Origin: an uncultured Opitutales bacterium
Lineage (GTDB): Bacteria; Verrucomicrobiota; Verrucomicrobiia; Opitutales; Coraliomargaritaceae
Assembly (NCBI GenBank): GCA_937775295.1
Contig: CALKBZ010000003.1
Span: 327,635 to 391,634, forward strand
Reading direction: 5' to 3'
Length of the DNA: 64,000 nt
The position numbers were made by a program, and so were the translations under genes. Of the stretch, positions 9,641 through 15,997 are shown in pieces. Positions within the stretch are counted from its first letter, which is position 1; each line of letters begins with the position of its first letter. Under the pieces are notes generated by a model. The model ran no database searches and had not been told where the DNA came from. It saw only the letters and a list, made by a program, of their open reading frames with translations.

Positions 9641-10127
9641 GGATGCAATTTTAAGGACGGGGTAACTTCACGCAAAAGCGTCAAGGAATGTGATCAGCCC
9701 CCTGTCACCAAAGCCTCCTCCTCCCCAATCTCCCCCCTCTAGCGTAAACGGTTGTGTAAAAAATTCATATGCAATGGCTGATGCCCCGGTCGAGGTGGTT
9801 GCAACCGTTATAGCGTATTGTATCTTCGACCAGTGTGCTCTCCTGTGAGATGAATTGACCTACAACCGCTACGCTAGCACCCAAGGGCATAATAAAGGGC
9901 CCTGCGGGCGAGATTGGGGAGGTGATGATTAATGTGATCGGACATCAAAGATGGGGCCCAAGAAGCAAAGCTTGAGCACATCTCCCTAGCTTTGCGTCTT
10001 TGCGCCTTGAGCGCAGCGGGCGTGAGAGTTTATACGGCATCCTATCTCCCCCTACAAAGAAAACGCAGGGTAAACCCGCTCGCTACACTTTGTGATTTTT
10101 TTTTACCCCGTCCTTAAAATTGCACCC
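9641..10127. mobile_element. MITE-like nested inverted-repeat element
   Basis: Perfect 22-bp inverted ends lie at 9644-9665 and 10103-10124 (TGCAATTTTAAGGACGGGG plus TAA on the left). Inside is a second pair, CTCCCCAATCTC at 9721-9732 with its complement at 9910-9921. Inside that is a third, CTAGCGT...CGGTTGT at 9739-9755 with its complement at 9862-9877. No gene fits within it. Perfect terminal repeats around 440 bp of non-coding DNA are the plan of a miniature inverted-repeat element. Three nested pairs would also let an RNA copy fold into one long arm. Confidence 0.65.
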
Positions 10128-10154
10128 GATAATGCTCATGGTTATAAAAAAATA

Positions 10155-10233
10155 TTGACGAAAGAGCTCACGGATGCATTTATATACATAACACGGCCCT
10201 CGCCTCTTCCTTTGTGAACGCGGGGGTTCTTTT
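10155..10233 (+). ncRNA. Possible short transcript beside the Abi_2 gene
   Basis: TTGACG (10155-10160), 18 bp and TTTATA (10179-10184) make a reasonable promoter. From about 10190, a hairpin CCCTCGC/GCGGGGG (10197-10203 with 10220-10226) followed by TTCTTTTTT looks like a terminator on this strand. The product would be about 45 nt and would end 12 bp before the stop of the convergent Abi_2 gene. No coding frame fits. Both elements could be coincidental. Confidence 0.3.
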
Positions 10234-10245
10234 TTGCCTGGATGC

Positions 10246-11202
10246 CTAGATTTTCCATAAATCCCAAGTTTCCCATCCAGCAGGACAGCCCATTTCAGAG
10301 CGCGAGCGCAACTGCTTAGCTCCAGCAGGAAAATCCTTCAAATGCTCGCGGAAGCGTTCATGCCAACAACTGTTGGGACATATTTCACGCATCAGCCATT
10401 GAAGTAAGCAAAAAAGAATAAACGGACGAGCGGTGCTCTTCGGTTGTCCGATGAAATTCGAAAGATCTCCAGCATCGGCAGCGTCTGGAAGTTTCGGCTG
10501 ATCGACCATGTTCCGATTCCACAGAAGGCTGTGATGCGCACATAAATTCCTCAAATAATTGAGTGAACGTAGCCAGCTAGCAAAAGTGTTACCGCTTGGA
10601 ATCTTGTATTTCTGAGCAATGGAGTCCCGATCCTTACGCTTCATCCCTGCGTAAAAGAGCGACATCGCACCAAAGTCCCAGACTTCAATTGCGATCCAGA
10701 AAGGCACAGGCAGGCCATATTTGGCTTTAAAGTTTTTGATGAATGGCTCCCGTGAGTAATTAATTAGGCGAGTGTTTTTTTTAAGCCAATCATCATAAGC
10801 GCTAGTGGACTTTCCCTTCTTGGTCTTTGTGAATTTACCATCCAGAAAGCTCTTATCCTGATAAGCAAAAGCGTCTCGTTCGCCGAGCAGATGAGCAATA
10901 TCCACACGAATCGCCACTTCGATGCGTTCTAATGCATCCATCGCAAGCAGTCGCAGTTTTTTGTCGAACACATAGAGATTCAATGCATCGGTGAAATGCG
11001 TGCCATCTTCAAACTGGTCCAATCGTTTCTTCGGATCAGTCGAATCGATCTGCCTAAACGGATACCAATAACCACTTAATCGGTAATAGCCGATCCGATC
11101 TAAATAATTCTCGGCTGCAACGTCGTCTTCAACAAGCATCCCGCGGTCCTTCAACTGCAGCAGTTGATCGGAGAACGAAATCCATGGTTTATTGTAGGGC
11201 AT
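10246..11202 (-). CDS. Abi_2 / AbiF-type HEPN abortive-infection protein
   Basis: The 318-residue protein opens with the Abi_2 N-terminal pattern (FSDQLLQLKDRGMLVEDDVAAENYLDRIGYYRLSGYWYPFR) and carries the HEPN ribonuclease motif R-x4-H as RNLCAH in its last third (YLRNLCAHHSLLWNR). Abi_2 proteins are HEPN RNases of phage-defence and toxin-antitoxin type, and AbiF-like members are regarded as relatives of the ancestor of Cas13. The order of conserved parts and the length fit a complete, active copy. It is transcribed leftwards from a spacer that also carries boundary-repeat copy 2. No partner gene adjoins it on its strand. Confidence 0.85.
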   Translation of the reverse strand: MPYNKPWISFSDQLLQLKDRGMLVEDDVAAENYLDRIGYYRLSGYWYPFRQIDSTDPKKRLDQFEDGTHFTDALNLYVFDKKLRLLAMDALERIEVAIRVDIAHLLGERDAFAYQDKSFLDGKFTKTKKGKSTSAYDDWLKKNTRLINYSREPFIKNFKAKYGLPVPFWIAIEVWDFGAMSLFYAGMKRKDRDSIAQKYKIPSGNTFASWLRSLNYLRNLCAHHSLLWNRNMVDQPKLPDAADAGDLSNFIGQPKSTARPFILFCLLQWLMREICPNSCWHERFREHLKDFPAGAKQLRSRSEMGCPAGWETWDLWKI

Positions 11203-11631
11203 TCGGTGGAGATTCAGGTTTCGATGTTTTAGCGCGAGGTGAAAATGGCACCAAACGTTGAATTTAAATGTCAGTGTAATCGCTGTGGGGTGAGTGTTGG
11301 AAGAAGTGGCATGCTGACAAGGATGAGGTGATTTGGGGTGTTTCGGATGAAGCAGCCTTTTGATCGTGCCGATGTTTTTGCTAACGGCAATCAGCGAAAC
11401 GTGTCTTTCGCACTAATGCTGCTGCGCAGGCAATGACGAATGAAAATTAAAAGGACACCCATAAAAACTCAGGAAGTGTTGACTTGGGCCGATCGGGTGC
11501 TCGAACGTTCACGCCGTGACGCAAGCCCGTAGAGTCGTTGTTGTAGCCTATGAAGTCGGCGGGCGGACCTCATCCCGCAAGCTCAAAGAATGAAGGTTGC
11601 ACTTTTTATGAAGTTGAACGATATTAGCCCC
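11203..11631. other. Spacer between the divergent Abi_2 and VapBC genes
   Basis: The region holds boundary-repeat copy 2 (11246-11273) and the promoters of both genes. A 30-codon frame at 11441-11533 (MKIKRTPIKTQEVLTWADRV...) is open but unrecognised. It could be the remains of a gene or an upstream peptide. I see no other structure. Confidence 0.35.
11246..11273. repeat. Module-boundary repeat, copy 2
   Basis: TGGCACCAAACGTTGAATTT followed by AAATGTCA. It also shares the preceding GAGGTGAAAATGG with copy 1, so the similarity reaches about 40 bp. Confidence 0.7.
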
Positions 11632-11847
11632 AGAATGAACACACTGGAAGAAACCGTTGAAAAGCTGAAATCCCTGCCTGCCAAGAAGGTCGAGGAAGTT
11701 GCTCATTATATCGACAGTCTTTCCGAAGTGCCCAAAGGCCGCTTCGATGACTTGGCGGGATGCTTGAACTCGGACGAAGTCGACCGACTTGAACACGCAA
11801 TCAACCAGAGCAGTGAGCGAATCGAATCCGTCCATGAAGGTTGGTAA
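11632..11847 (+). CDS. vapB: VapB-type antitoxin
   Basis: The 70-residue protein from the ATG at 11632 has an N-terminal helical region (MNTLEETVEKLKSLPAKKVEEVAHYIDSLSE) and an acidic, toxin-binding tail. In-frame ATGs at 11590 and 11608 would add 14 or 8 residues, and none of the three has a clear ribosome binding site. The stop overlaps the start of the PIN-domain toxin by 14 bp, the usual coupling of vapBC pairs. The antitoxin family is assigned from size, position and the toxin, because the DNA-binding part is not distinctive. Confidence 0.65.
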   Translation, partial: RMNTLEETVEKLKSLPAKKVEEVAHYIDSLSEVPKGRFDDLAGCLNSDEVDRLEHAINQSSERIESVHEGW

Positions 11848-12225
11848 TCTCGCCGTCGACACCAGTGCGGTGATCAGTTTGTTCCGAGGCCAAAAAGAGG
11901 CTTTGGAGCATTTAATCAGGCTCAGGAAGTCTGGATGCCGGTAACGGTGCTCGGCGAGCTTTATTGCGGTCTTCGCAAGTGCAATAATCCCGAAAAGGAA
12001 CGGCTTAAGATTAGTGACTTGTGCGAGCGTTGCCTGATCGTTGGCGTGGATGAAGGCACAGCTATCCGCTACGCTGAAATTTACTCGAACTTGGAAGAGA
12101 AGGGCACGATGATCCCGCTTAATGACATCTGGATCGCCGCCTTTGCTGTGCGCCATGAAATATCCTTGCTCGCTCGCGATGGTCATTTTGAGCGCATTGA
12201 TGGTCTCAATCTCATCGCTCTTTGA
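11834..12225 (+). pseudogene. vapC: VapC-type PIN-domain toxin, one frameshift
   Basis: From the ATG at 11834 the frame reads MKVGNLAVDTSAVISLFRGQKEALEHL and is then lost. The +1-shifted frame continues with NQAQEVWMPVTVLGELYCGLRK and runs to the stop at 12225. The joined protein would be about 130 residues with all four PIN acidic positions: Asp in AVDTSAVI, Glu in LGELYCG, Asp in PLNDIWIAA and Asp in LARDGHF. The break lies in the T run near 11911-11914, where one missing T explains it. So it is either a recently inactivated toxin or a base error. If intact, VapC would be an RNase acting on tRNA or rRNA. Confidence 0.75.
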
Positions 12226-12273
12226 GTCGTCAGGCTTTCCTTTCTAAAAAAGTCTAACTAGTGCGGAAGAAAA

Positions 12274-12299
12274 GGCACCAAACGTTTAAATTAAATGTC
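12274..12299. repeat. Module-boundary repeat, copy 3
   Basis: GGCACCAAACGTTTAAATTA and AATGTC. Its match to copy 4 (14417-14442) continues for about 35 bp into TCCGTGCTCTACGCCTTATT, the 3' end of a transposase remnant. Confidence 0.75.
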
Positions 12300-12307
12300 T
12301 CCGTGCT

Positions 12308-12475
12308 CTACGCCTTATTCTGGATGAGGTGACTCATCATCACATACGCGTGCAACTTCCAGCCGCAGCGCTCCACGGTTTCCATCAAGGCGCGTTCAAA
12401 TGCCGGCCCTGTATTCTCTTTGAGGAACAATTCCTTTCCATAGTTCCTTAAGCCAGTCACCATTGCGAGGCCGGC
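12308..12475 (-). pseudogene. IS200-like/RAYT transposase fragment
   Basis: The frame contains RNYGKELFLKENTGPAFERA followed by LMETVERCGWKLHAYVMMS. This is the N-terminal signature of REP-associated/IS200-like tyrosine transposases, whose full form continues with N-H-Y-H-L (the HUH-type histidines). Here the sequence breaks off at MMSH and stops eight codons later, so the catalytic part is gone. The same tail is repeated at about 14443-14475. The region upstream (12476-12673) stays open on this strand but reads antisense through unrelated gene scraps. Confidence 0.65.
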
Positions 12476-12493
12476 TTCGCGCATGTCTTCCAT

Positions 12494-12603
12494 TCCCTCT
12501 GGTGGGCCGTCGTCAACCTGACGGCCGTGGGCTACGGTGATCTGACTCCGGTGACTGTCGGCGGCAACGTATTCACCTTCTTTGTGCTGACTGTCGGGCA
12601 GGG
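12494..12603 (+). pseudogene. Potassium-channel pore fragment
   Basis: The frame reads SLWWAVVNLTAVGYGDLTPV and then TVGGNVFTFFVLTVGQG. It contains the pore helix and the GYGD selectivity filter of a voltage-type K+ channel, followed by the start of the inner helix. Nothing of the rest of the gene remains on either side. It is a 37-codon relic lying between two transposase relics. Confidence 0.7.
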
Positions 12604-12614
12604 GGATCGTCGCA

Positions 12615-12724
12615 GTGGAGCTGAAGCCATTATTCATCTTCGCCAGAAGGTTAAAACTTACCCTTCGAGGCATCTTGGCCTCCGCTCTTTACCCGCTCAA
12701 TACCAGTGTTCTTGAAGGGATGAA
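12615..12724 (+). pseudogene. ISL3-family transposase C-terminal fragment
   Basis: The frame reads VELKPLFIFARRLKLTLRGI and then LASALYPLNTSVLEGMN. This matches the C-terminal ISL3 pattern in which YPL-x-TSxLEG(M/I)N precedes the last catalytic helix. It ends abruptly at the N, where the parDE-side terminator begins. Confidence 0.6.
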
Positions 12725-12725
12725 C

Positions 12726-12753
12726 CTAAAAAAGCCCCGCACGAAGCGGGGCT
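12726..12753 (-). terminator. Terminator of the parDE unit
   Basis: AGCCCCGC (12733-12740) and GCGGGGCT (12746-12753) form an eight-bp stem. On the minus strand it is followed by six Ts, so it ends leftward transcription coming from parE. Confidence 0.8.
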
Positions 12754-12782
12754 GAGAATGGAACAGTGTATTCTAGGTTCTG

Positions 12783-13142
12783 TTAAGAACGTTTGGCGTT
12801 GTGTGCTTTATGGAGCATGTCAGCTTCCATCAAAAGCTGTGGCTCCATTTCTCTAATGCGGTTTGGCAAGTCCATCGCACCATGCTTGACGGTCAGCACA
12901 TAGATTTCCTTATCGAACAGTGCGCAGGCTAAAAAATGCTGCTTCACTCTGTAGAAAGAGAGGCTATCGCCAATGGTCTGCTTGGTCCGTAACAATTGCG
13001 GGTTTTCACGCAGTAGATTTAATGCGGCCTCAATGCTTTCGATGTAGTCATTGGCTACTTTAGCTCCCCACTTTTCGATGGAGTAGGATTCAATGCCCTG
13101 AATGTCGAGAAAAGCGCGGCGCGATAGCGCAAGGTAAGCCAT
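12783..13142 (-). CDS. parE: ParE/RelE-superfamily toxin
   Basis: The 119-residue protein has the ParE plan: an N-terminal LSRRAFLDIQGIESYSIEKWG strand-helix, a second helix NDYIESIEAALNLLRENPQL, and the C-terminal strand region LSFYRVKQHFLACALFDKEIYVLTVKHGAMDLPNRI. The tail of about 20 residues (MEADMLHKAHNAKRS) is longer than usual. ParE toxins poison DNA gyrase and RelE relatives cleave mRNA. The weak active-site pattern here fits ParE better. The start lies one base after the parD stop, so the pair is translated together. Confidence 0.8.
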   Translation of the reverse strand: MAYLALSRRAFLDIQGIESYSIEKWGAKVANDYIESIEAALNLLRENPQLLRTKQTIGDSLSFYRVKQHFLACALFDKEIYVLTVKHGAMDLPNRIREMEPQLLMEADMLHKAHNAKRS

Positions 13143-13143
13143 G

Positions 13144-13413
13144 TTATTTCCAGTCGTCCTGTTCGCGTTTCTCTGCCAATTTTAGCGATGCTCGTAAGTT
13201 ACCTGTAAATTCTACGAAACGCCCATGGTTTAAATCCTGATAACCTGCCAGCACGCCCTCGCGTAAAGTAGCCAGTTCTTGCCGCTCTTTCTTCTCACGC
13301 AGAATGTCGCGTAAGAATTCACTAGGCGTAGAATACAGGCCAGTGTCCCCACAATTACTATCAATGAAAGATCTGAGTTCGTCGGTTAAAGATAGATTGA
13401 TGCTGCTGCTCAT
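13144..13413 (-). CDS. parD: ParD-type antitoxin
   Basis: From the ATG at 13413 the protein has 89 residues. It begins SSINLSLTDELRSFIDSNC, a ribbon-helix-helix strand and first helix, followed by STPSEFLRDILREKKERQ, the second helix with the typical SEFLRDILR. The C-terminal half is the toxin-binding arm. A longer reading from 13473 would run through the operator palindrome and is rejected. A perfect 13-bp-arm palindrome lies 44 bp upstream and is the probable autoregulatory site. Confidence 0.85.
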   Translation of the reverse strand: MSSSINLSLTDELRSFIDSNCGDTGLYSTPSEFLRDILREKKERQELATLREGVLAGYQDLNHGRFVEFTGNLRASLKLAEKREQDDWK

Positions 13414-13456
13414 GTATTTGTTCTTAATTAATAATGTAATTCTAGTATAGAGCGAT

Positions 13457-13483
13457 ATGTCGAATATTGTCAATATTCGACAT
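13457..13483. promoter_or_regulatory. Palindromic operator upstream of parDE
   Basis: ATGTCGAATATTG (13457-13469) and its exact complement (13471-13483) are separated by one base. Position and symmetry fit a ribbon-helix-helix operator bound by the ParD dimer. Confidence 0.75.
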
Positions 13484-13515
13484 GGAATATTGAAGTGGGT
13501 TGGGTGAGTGGAGTT

Positions 13516-14241
13516 TCATTCGATATTCCATGCCTCCGCGTTGGCGAGGGCGTCCGTGGCGCCAGTGAGTTTATAGCGTGTGATCGGGTTGAGTGATTGC
13601 TTCAGCTTATCTGTATCGAGTGGTGGAGCTACTTCACTCAAAACGGCTCCGAGCAATGCCCGGGTCGCAGGCGGATATTTGATAGCCAGTTTCAGTAAGC
13701 TTTGCTGTTCTTTGCTGCTGAGTTGCTGGATCAGGTGCTTGAATCGTTCGCAAGCGCTGCCGATGTCGGTATCCGGGATTTTCTTGATGCAACGCATGGC
13801 GTCGAGGATTTGCAGCAGTGGGATCGTCTCTTTCGTAATCGTATTTTTTTGCTTAATGAACGAGATTTTATAGCGGCCGCGCTGGAAGGCGGGACGTGTT
13901 TCATTTTTGCCGATTTGAATCGTATTGCTGACCTGCGTGCAAAGTCCGAGCTCTGGGTAGATGCTCAGTCCACTCAAGTAACCTTCCACCGTTCCGCGCC
14001 GTTCAAGCAGGTCCTTGACGACTTGATCCTGAGGTGGCGGCAACTCTCCAAAAGGGCTTTGCTCTGGCTTGTAGAATTTCCCCTGACTTAACTTCGCGAT
14101 TTTACCAGCCGCAGCCATGCGATTTAAGCCTTTAATCAGCGCTTCCTTCTCCACTGCTTCAGTGGATACCTCCGTATAACTGAATACATAACCACAAGGG
14201 ATCCGAGCGAGGTAGGACGCTATTTTCTTGCTGACATTCAT
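13516..14241 (-). CDS. DUF6088-type (AbiEi-like) antitoxin, unpaired
   Basis: The 241-residue protein begins with a winged-helix part (SYLARIPCGYVFSYTEVSTEAVEKEALIKGLNRMAAAGKIAKLSQGKFYKP), the pattern of DUF6088/AbiEi antitoxins. It continues with YLSGLSIYPELGLCTQVSNTIQIG and a helical C-terminal half. Such genes normally precede a nucleotidyltransferase toxin, but here parD follows downstream after about 100 bp. So the partner toxin is missing, as in the abiE pair at the other end of the island. Its own palindromic operator (14271-14304) lies 30 bp upstream of the ATG, which suggests that it still represses itself. Confidence 0.75.
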   Translation of the reverse strand: MNVSKKIASYLARIPCGYVFSYTEVSTEAVEKEALIKGLNRMAAAGKIAKLSQGKFYKPEQSPFGELPPPQDQVVKDLLERRGTVEGYLSGLSIYPELGLCTQVSNTIQIGKNETRPAFQRGRYKISFIKQKNTITKETIPLLQILDAMRCIKKIPDTDIGSACERFKHLIQQLSSKEQQSLLKLAIKYPPATRALLGAVLSEVAPPLDTDKLKQSLNPITRYKLTGATDALANAEAWNIE

Positions 14242-14270
14242 TCGCTTCGAATGAACGGGATGACGTATCG

Positions 14271-14304
14271 AATGTCCAGTATATTAATTAAAATACTGGA
14301 CATT
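14271..14304. promoter_or_regulatory. Palindromic operator upstream of the DUF6088 gene
   Basis: AATGTCCAGTAT (14271-14282) and its exact complement (14293-14304) flank the AT-rich ATTAATTAAA. This fits an operator overlapping the promoter of the leftward gene. Confidence 0.7.
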
Positions 14305-14811
14305 TGTAGGTGCGTGTAAGGTGGATCTTAATGGTTCATTTCTCCGCGTAACCATTGTTGGGGCGATTGGTCGAATTGCTTTTTGAAGGCTGGAGAGAAG
14401 TAGTAAGGGAAGAAGAGGGGGCAAACGTTTAAATTAAATGTCTCCGTGCTCTACGCCTTATTCTGGATGAGGTGACTGACTCGAGTGGGGTGTCCGATAT
14501 TGAGTCGCTTCCATTTCAAGGAACAGATCGCGCAACTCACCATCAACTGCATAACTCGTCTCAGCGCCAGCCGCTAGAAGCTCGCCCGCGTTGGTGATTA
14601 AATGTCGAACACTGATGCCGCACTCCCTTCCATGATGAACCGAGCGGCCTTAAGACCGTTCGCCTCGTTGACTTTGCGCAGCGCGCGCAGTCCGATGCGC
14701 TGAGTGGATGCCCACGCCGAACGGCGAGCCAAGCACAGGTTGAAGCTGATCCCTGCCAAGCGCCGACCGTGACCGATCCGCGCGTTACTGCGAGCGAGCA
14801 AGGCGGACAGG
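14305..14811. other. Degenerate right flank of the island
   Basis: The 507-bp stretch carries boundary-repeat copy 4 and a second copy of the RAYT tail (14443-14475). On the minus strand there are two overlapping frames of protein-like composition. One contains ALRKVNEANGLKAARFIMEG and the other VRHLITNAGELLAAGAE followed by TSYAVDGELRDLFLEMEA. They could be parts of one frameshifted gene. I cannot assign a family. This is where an integrase would be expected, but no tyrosine-recombinase motif is visible. Confidence 0.4.
14417..14442. repeat. Module-boundary repeat, copy 4
   Basis: GGGGGCAAACGTTTAAATTA and AATGTC, continuing into the same transposase tail as copy 3. Confidence 0.75.
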
Positions 14812-14869
14812 TCCGACCTGCGCCTCCATCTCCTTTTACAAAAAAAATCCCGTCGAGTCACGCTCGCCG
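14812..14869 (+). repeat. Right attachment-site repeat (attR-like)
   Basis: This is the partner of 8711-8767. It begins TCCGACCTGCGCCTCCATCT and runs through eight As into ATCCCGTCGAG and CTCGCCG, then continues GGATTTTTT, completing the terminator that the left copy lacks. Confidence 0.85.
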
Positions 14870-14877
14870 GGATTTTT
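14841..14877. terminator. Original tRNA-Cys terminator, now serving the SurA-like gene
   Basis: The AAAAATCCCG/CGGGATTTTTT hairpin has an A run on its left and a T run on its right, so it can work on both strands. It now stands behind the leftward SurA-like gene and 6.1 kb away from tRNA-Cys. Confidence 0.75.
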
Positions 14878-14917
14878 TGTATCCATTGCCCGCATGCGGG
14901 TTGGGATGAAGCAATAG

Positions 14918-15910
14918 TTACAGGAAGTAGCGCACGTAACCGTCTTCGCGCACTTGTTGCAGCCAGCGCTCTTGGGTCTCACGGGCGATTTCGCCGACGA
15001 GTACGTTTTCAATTGCATCGCGTACTTCGGTTACGGGCTGGATCATTTCCTCGCGCTTAGCTTCGCAGTAAAGAATGAATATGGTGTTATTGAGCTCCAC
15101 GGGTTGGCTGTAGCCGCCAGGCTGAAGGTCGAAGGCGACAGAGCTGAGTTCCTTACGAATGTCTTGGCGTTCGATCCAACCCCAGTCACCACCTTTGCGG
15201 CTCATTTCGTCCTGACTGTATTTGCGCGCCAGGTCGCCGAAGTTGTCGCCTTCAGCGAGCTCTTGAATAATCGTCTTGGCTGTTTGCCTGAGCAGGGCGG
15301 TACCTTCGTCTGCGATTGGAGTCAGAATGATCTGGCGCAGATGCATAGCCTCTTCCTGGTAAAAGCGGATTTTGTTTTGGATGTAGAAGGCTTGGATGCG
15401 CTCAGGGCTGATCTCGGACTGTGACTTGCGGTTTTGTTGGCGCATGACGTTGACCACTACCCGCTTGCGGATGTCTTCGCGGAACTCGCGGGCGGTGAGT
15501 CCTTGCGCACGTAGATATTCTAAGAAGCGACCACGGTCACCGCTAAAGTCGCGGTTGAGGACTTCGTCGTATTCCTGGTCAATGTATGACTGTGGTAGTA
15601 GTAAGCCTTTTTCTTTGGCAGCTTGGACGATCAAAATACGGTCGATCAAGTTTTGCAGCACTTCACGGCTCATGCGGTCGATGCTCTCGGAGAATTCTGT
15701 TTCGGTGCGGGCTTCGGCGCGCAGGCGTGGAATGATCGGTTCGAGCTCTCTGCGGAGTTGCTCGATGGTGATGATTTCACCTTCTGCGATGGCGGCGATG
15801 CCGTTACCCATGCGGATCAGAGTGGCATCTTGCTGGCTGTACGCATGTTGCGCTAAGCCGAGAAAAGCGAAGAAAGCGAAGAGGAAGGAAAGAGAGCGTT
15901 TAAGCGACAT
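14918..15910 (-). CDS. SurA-like periplasmic peptidyl-prolyl isomerase
   Basis: The 330-residue protein has a signal peptide (basic MSLKR, then a hydrophobic stretch ending in HAYSQQ). It is followed by the SurA N-terminal helical domain ([16 protein letters not shown] ... [20 protein letters not shown]) and one parvulin domain near residues 180-280. The parvulin part shows [31 protein letters not shown], and [21 protein letters not shown]. SurA proteins help outer-membrane proteins fold and have two parvulin domains in E. coli, so this is a single-domain version. It is the gene next to the original tRNA-Cys terminator. Confidence 0.85.
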   Translation of the reverse strand: MSLKRSLSFLFAFFAFLGLAQHAYSQQDATLIRMGNGIAAIAEGEIITIEQLRRELEPIIPRLRAEARTETEFSESIDRMSREVLQNLIDRILIVQAAKEKGLLLPQSYIDQEYDEVLNRDFSGDRGRFLEYLRAQGLTAREFREDIRKRVVVNVMRQQNRKSQSEISPERIQAFYIQNKIRFYQEEAMHLRQIILTPIADEGTALLRQTAKTIIQELAEGDNFGDLARKYSQDEMSRKGGDWGWIERQDIRKELSSVAFDLQPGGYSQPVELNNTIFILYCEAKREEMIQPVTEVRDAIENVLVGEIARETQERWLQQVREDGYVRYFL

Positions 15911-15997
15911 GATGCACGTGGCAGATGAGTGAATTTTGGACTGAAAATTAACAGTAGAAAGGGATCTGGTGTGGTCAAGCGGCGAAAGTGGCGCTTA

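Noticed and set aside
14598..14861. Complete gene at the right end of the island
   Set aside because: The frame runs into the attR repeat, has no start context and breaks off against a second protein-like frame. It is at best a relic.
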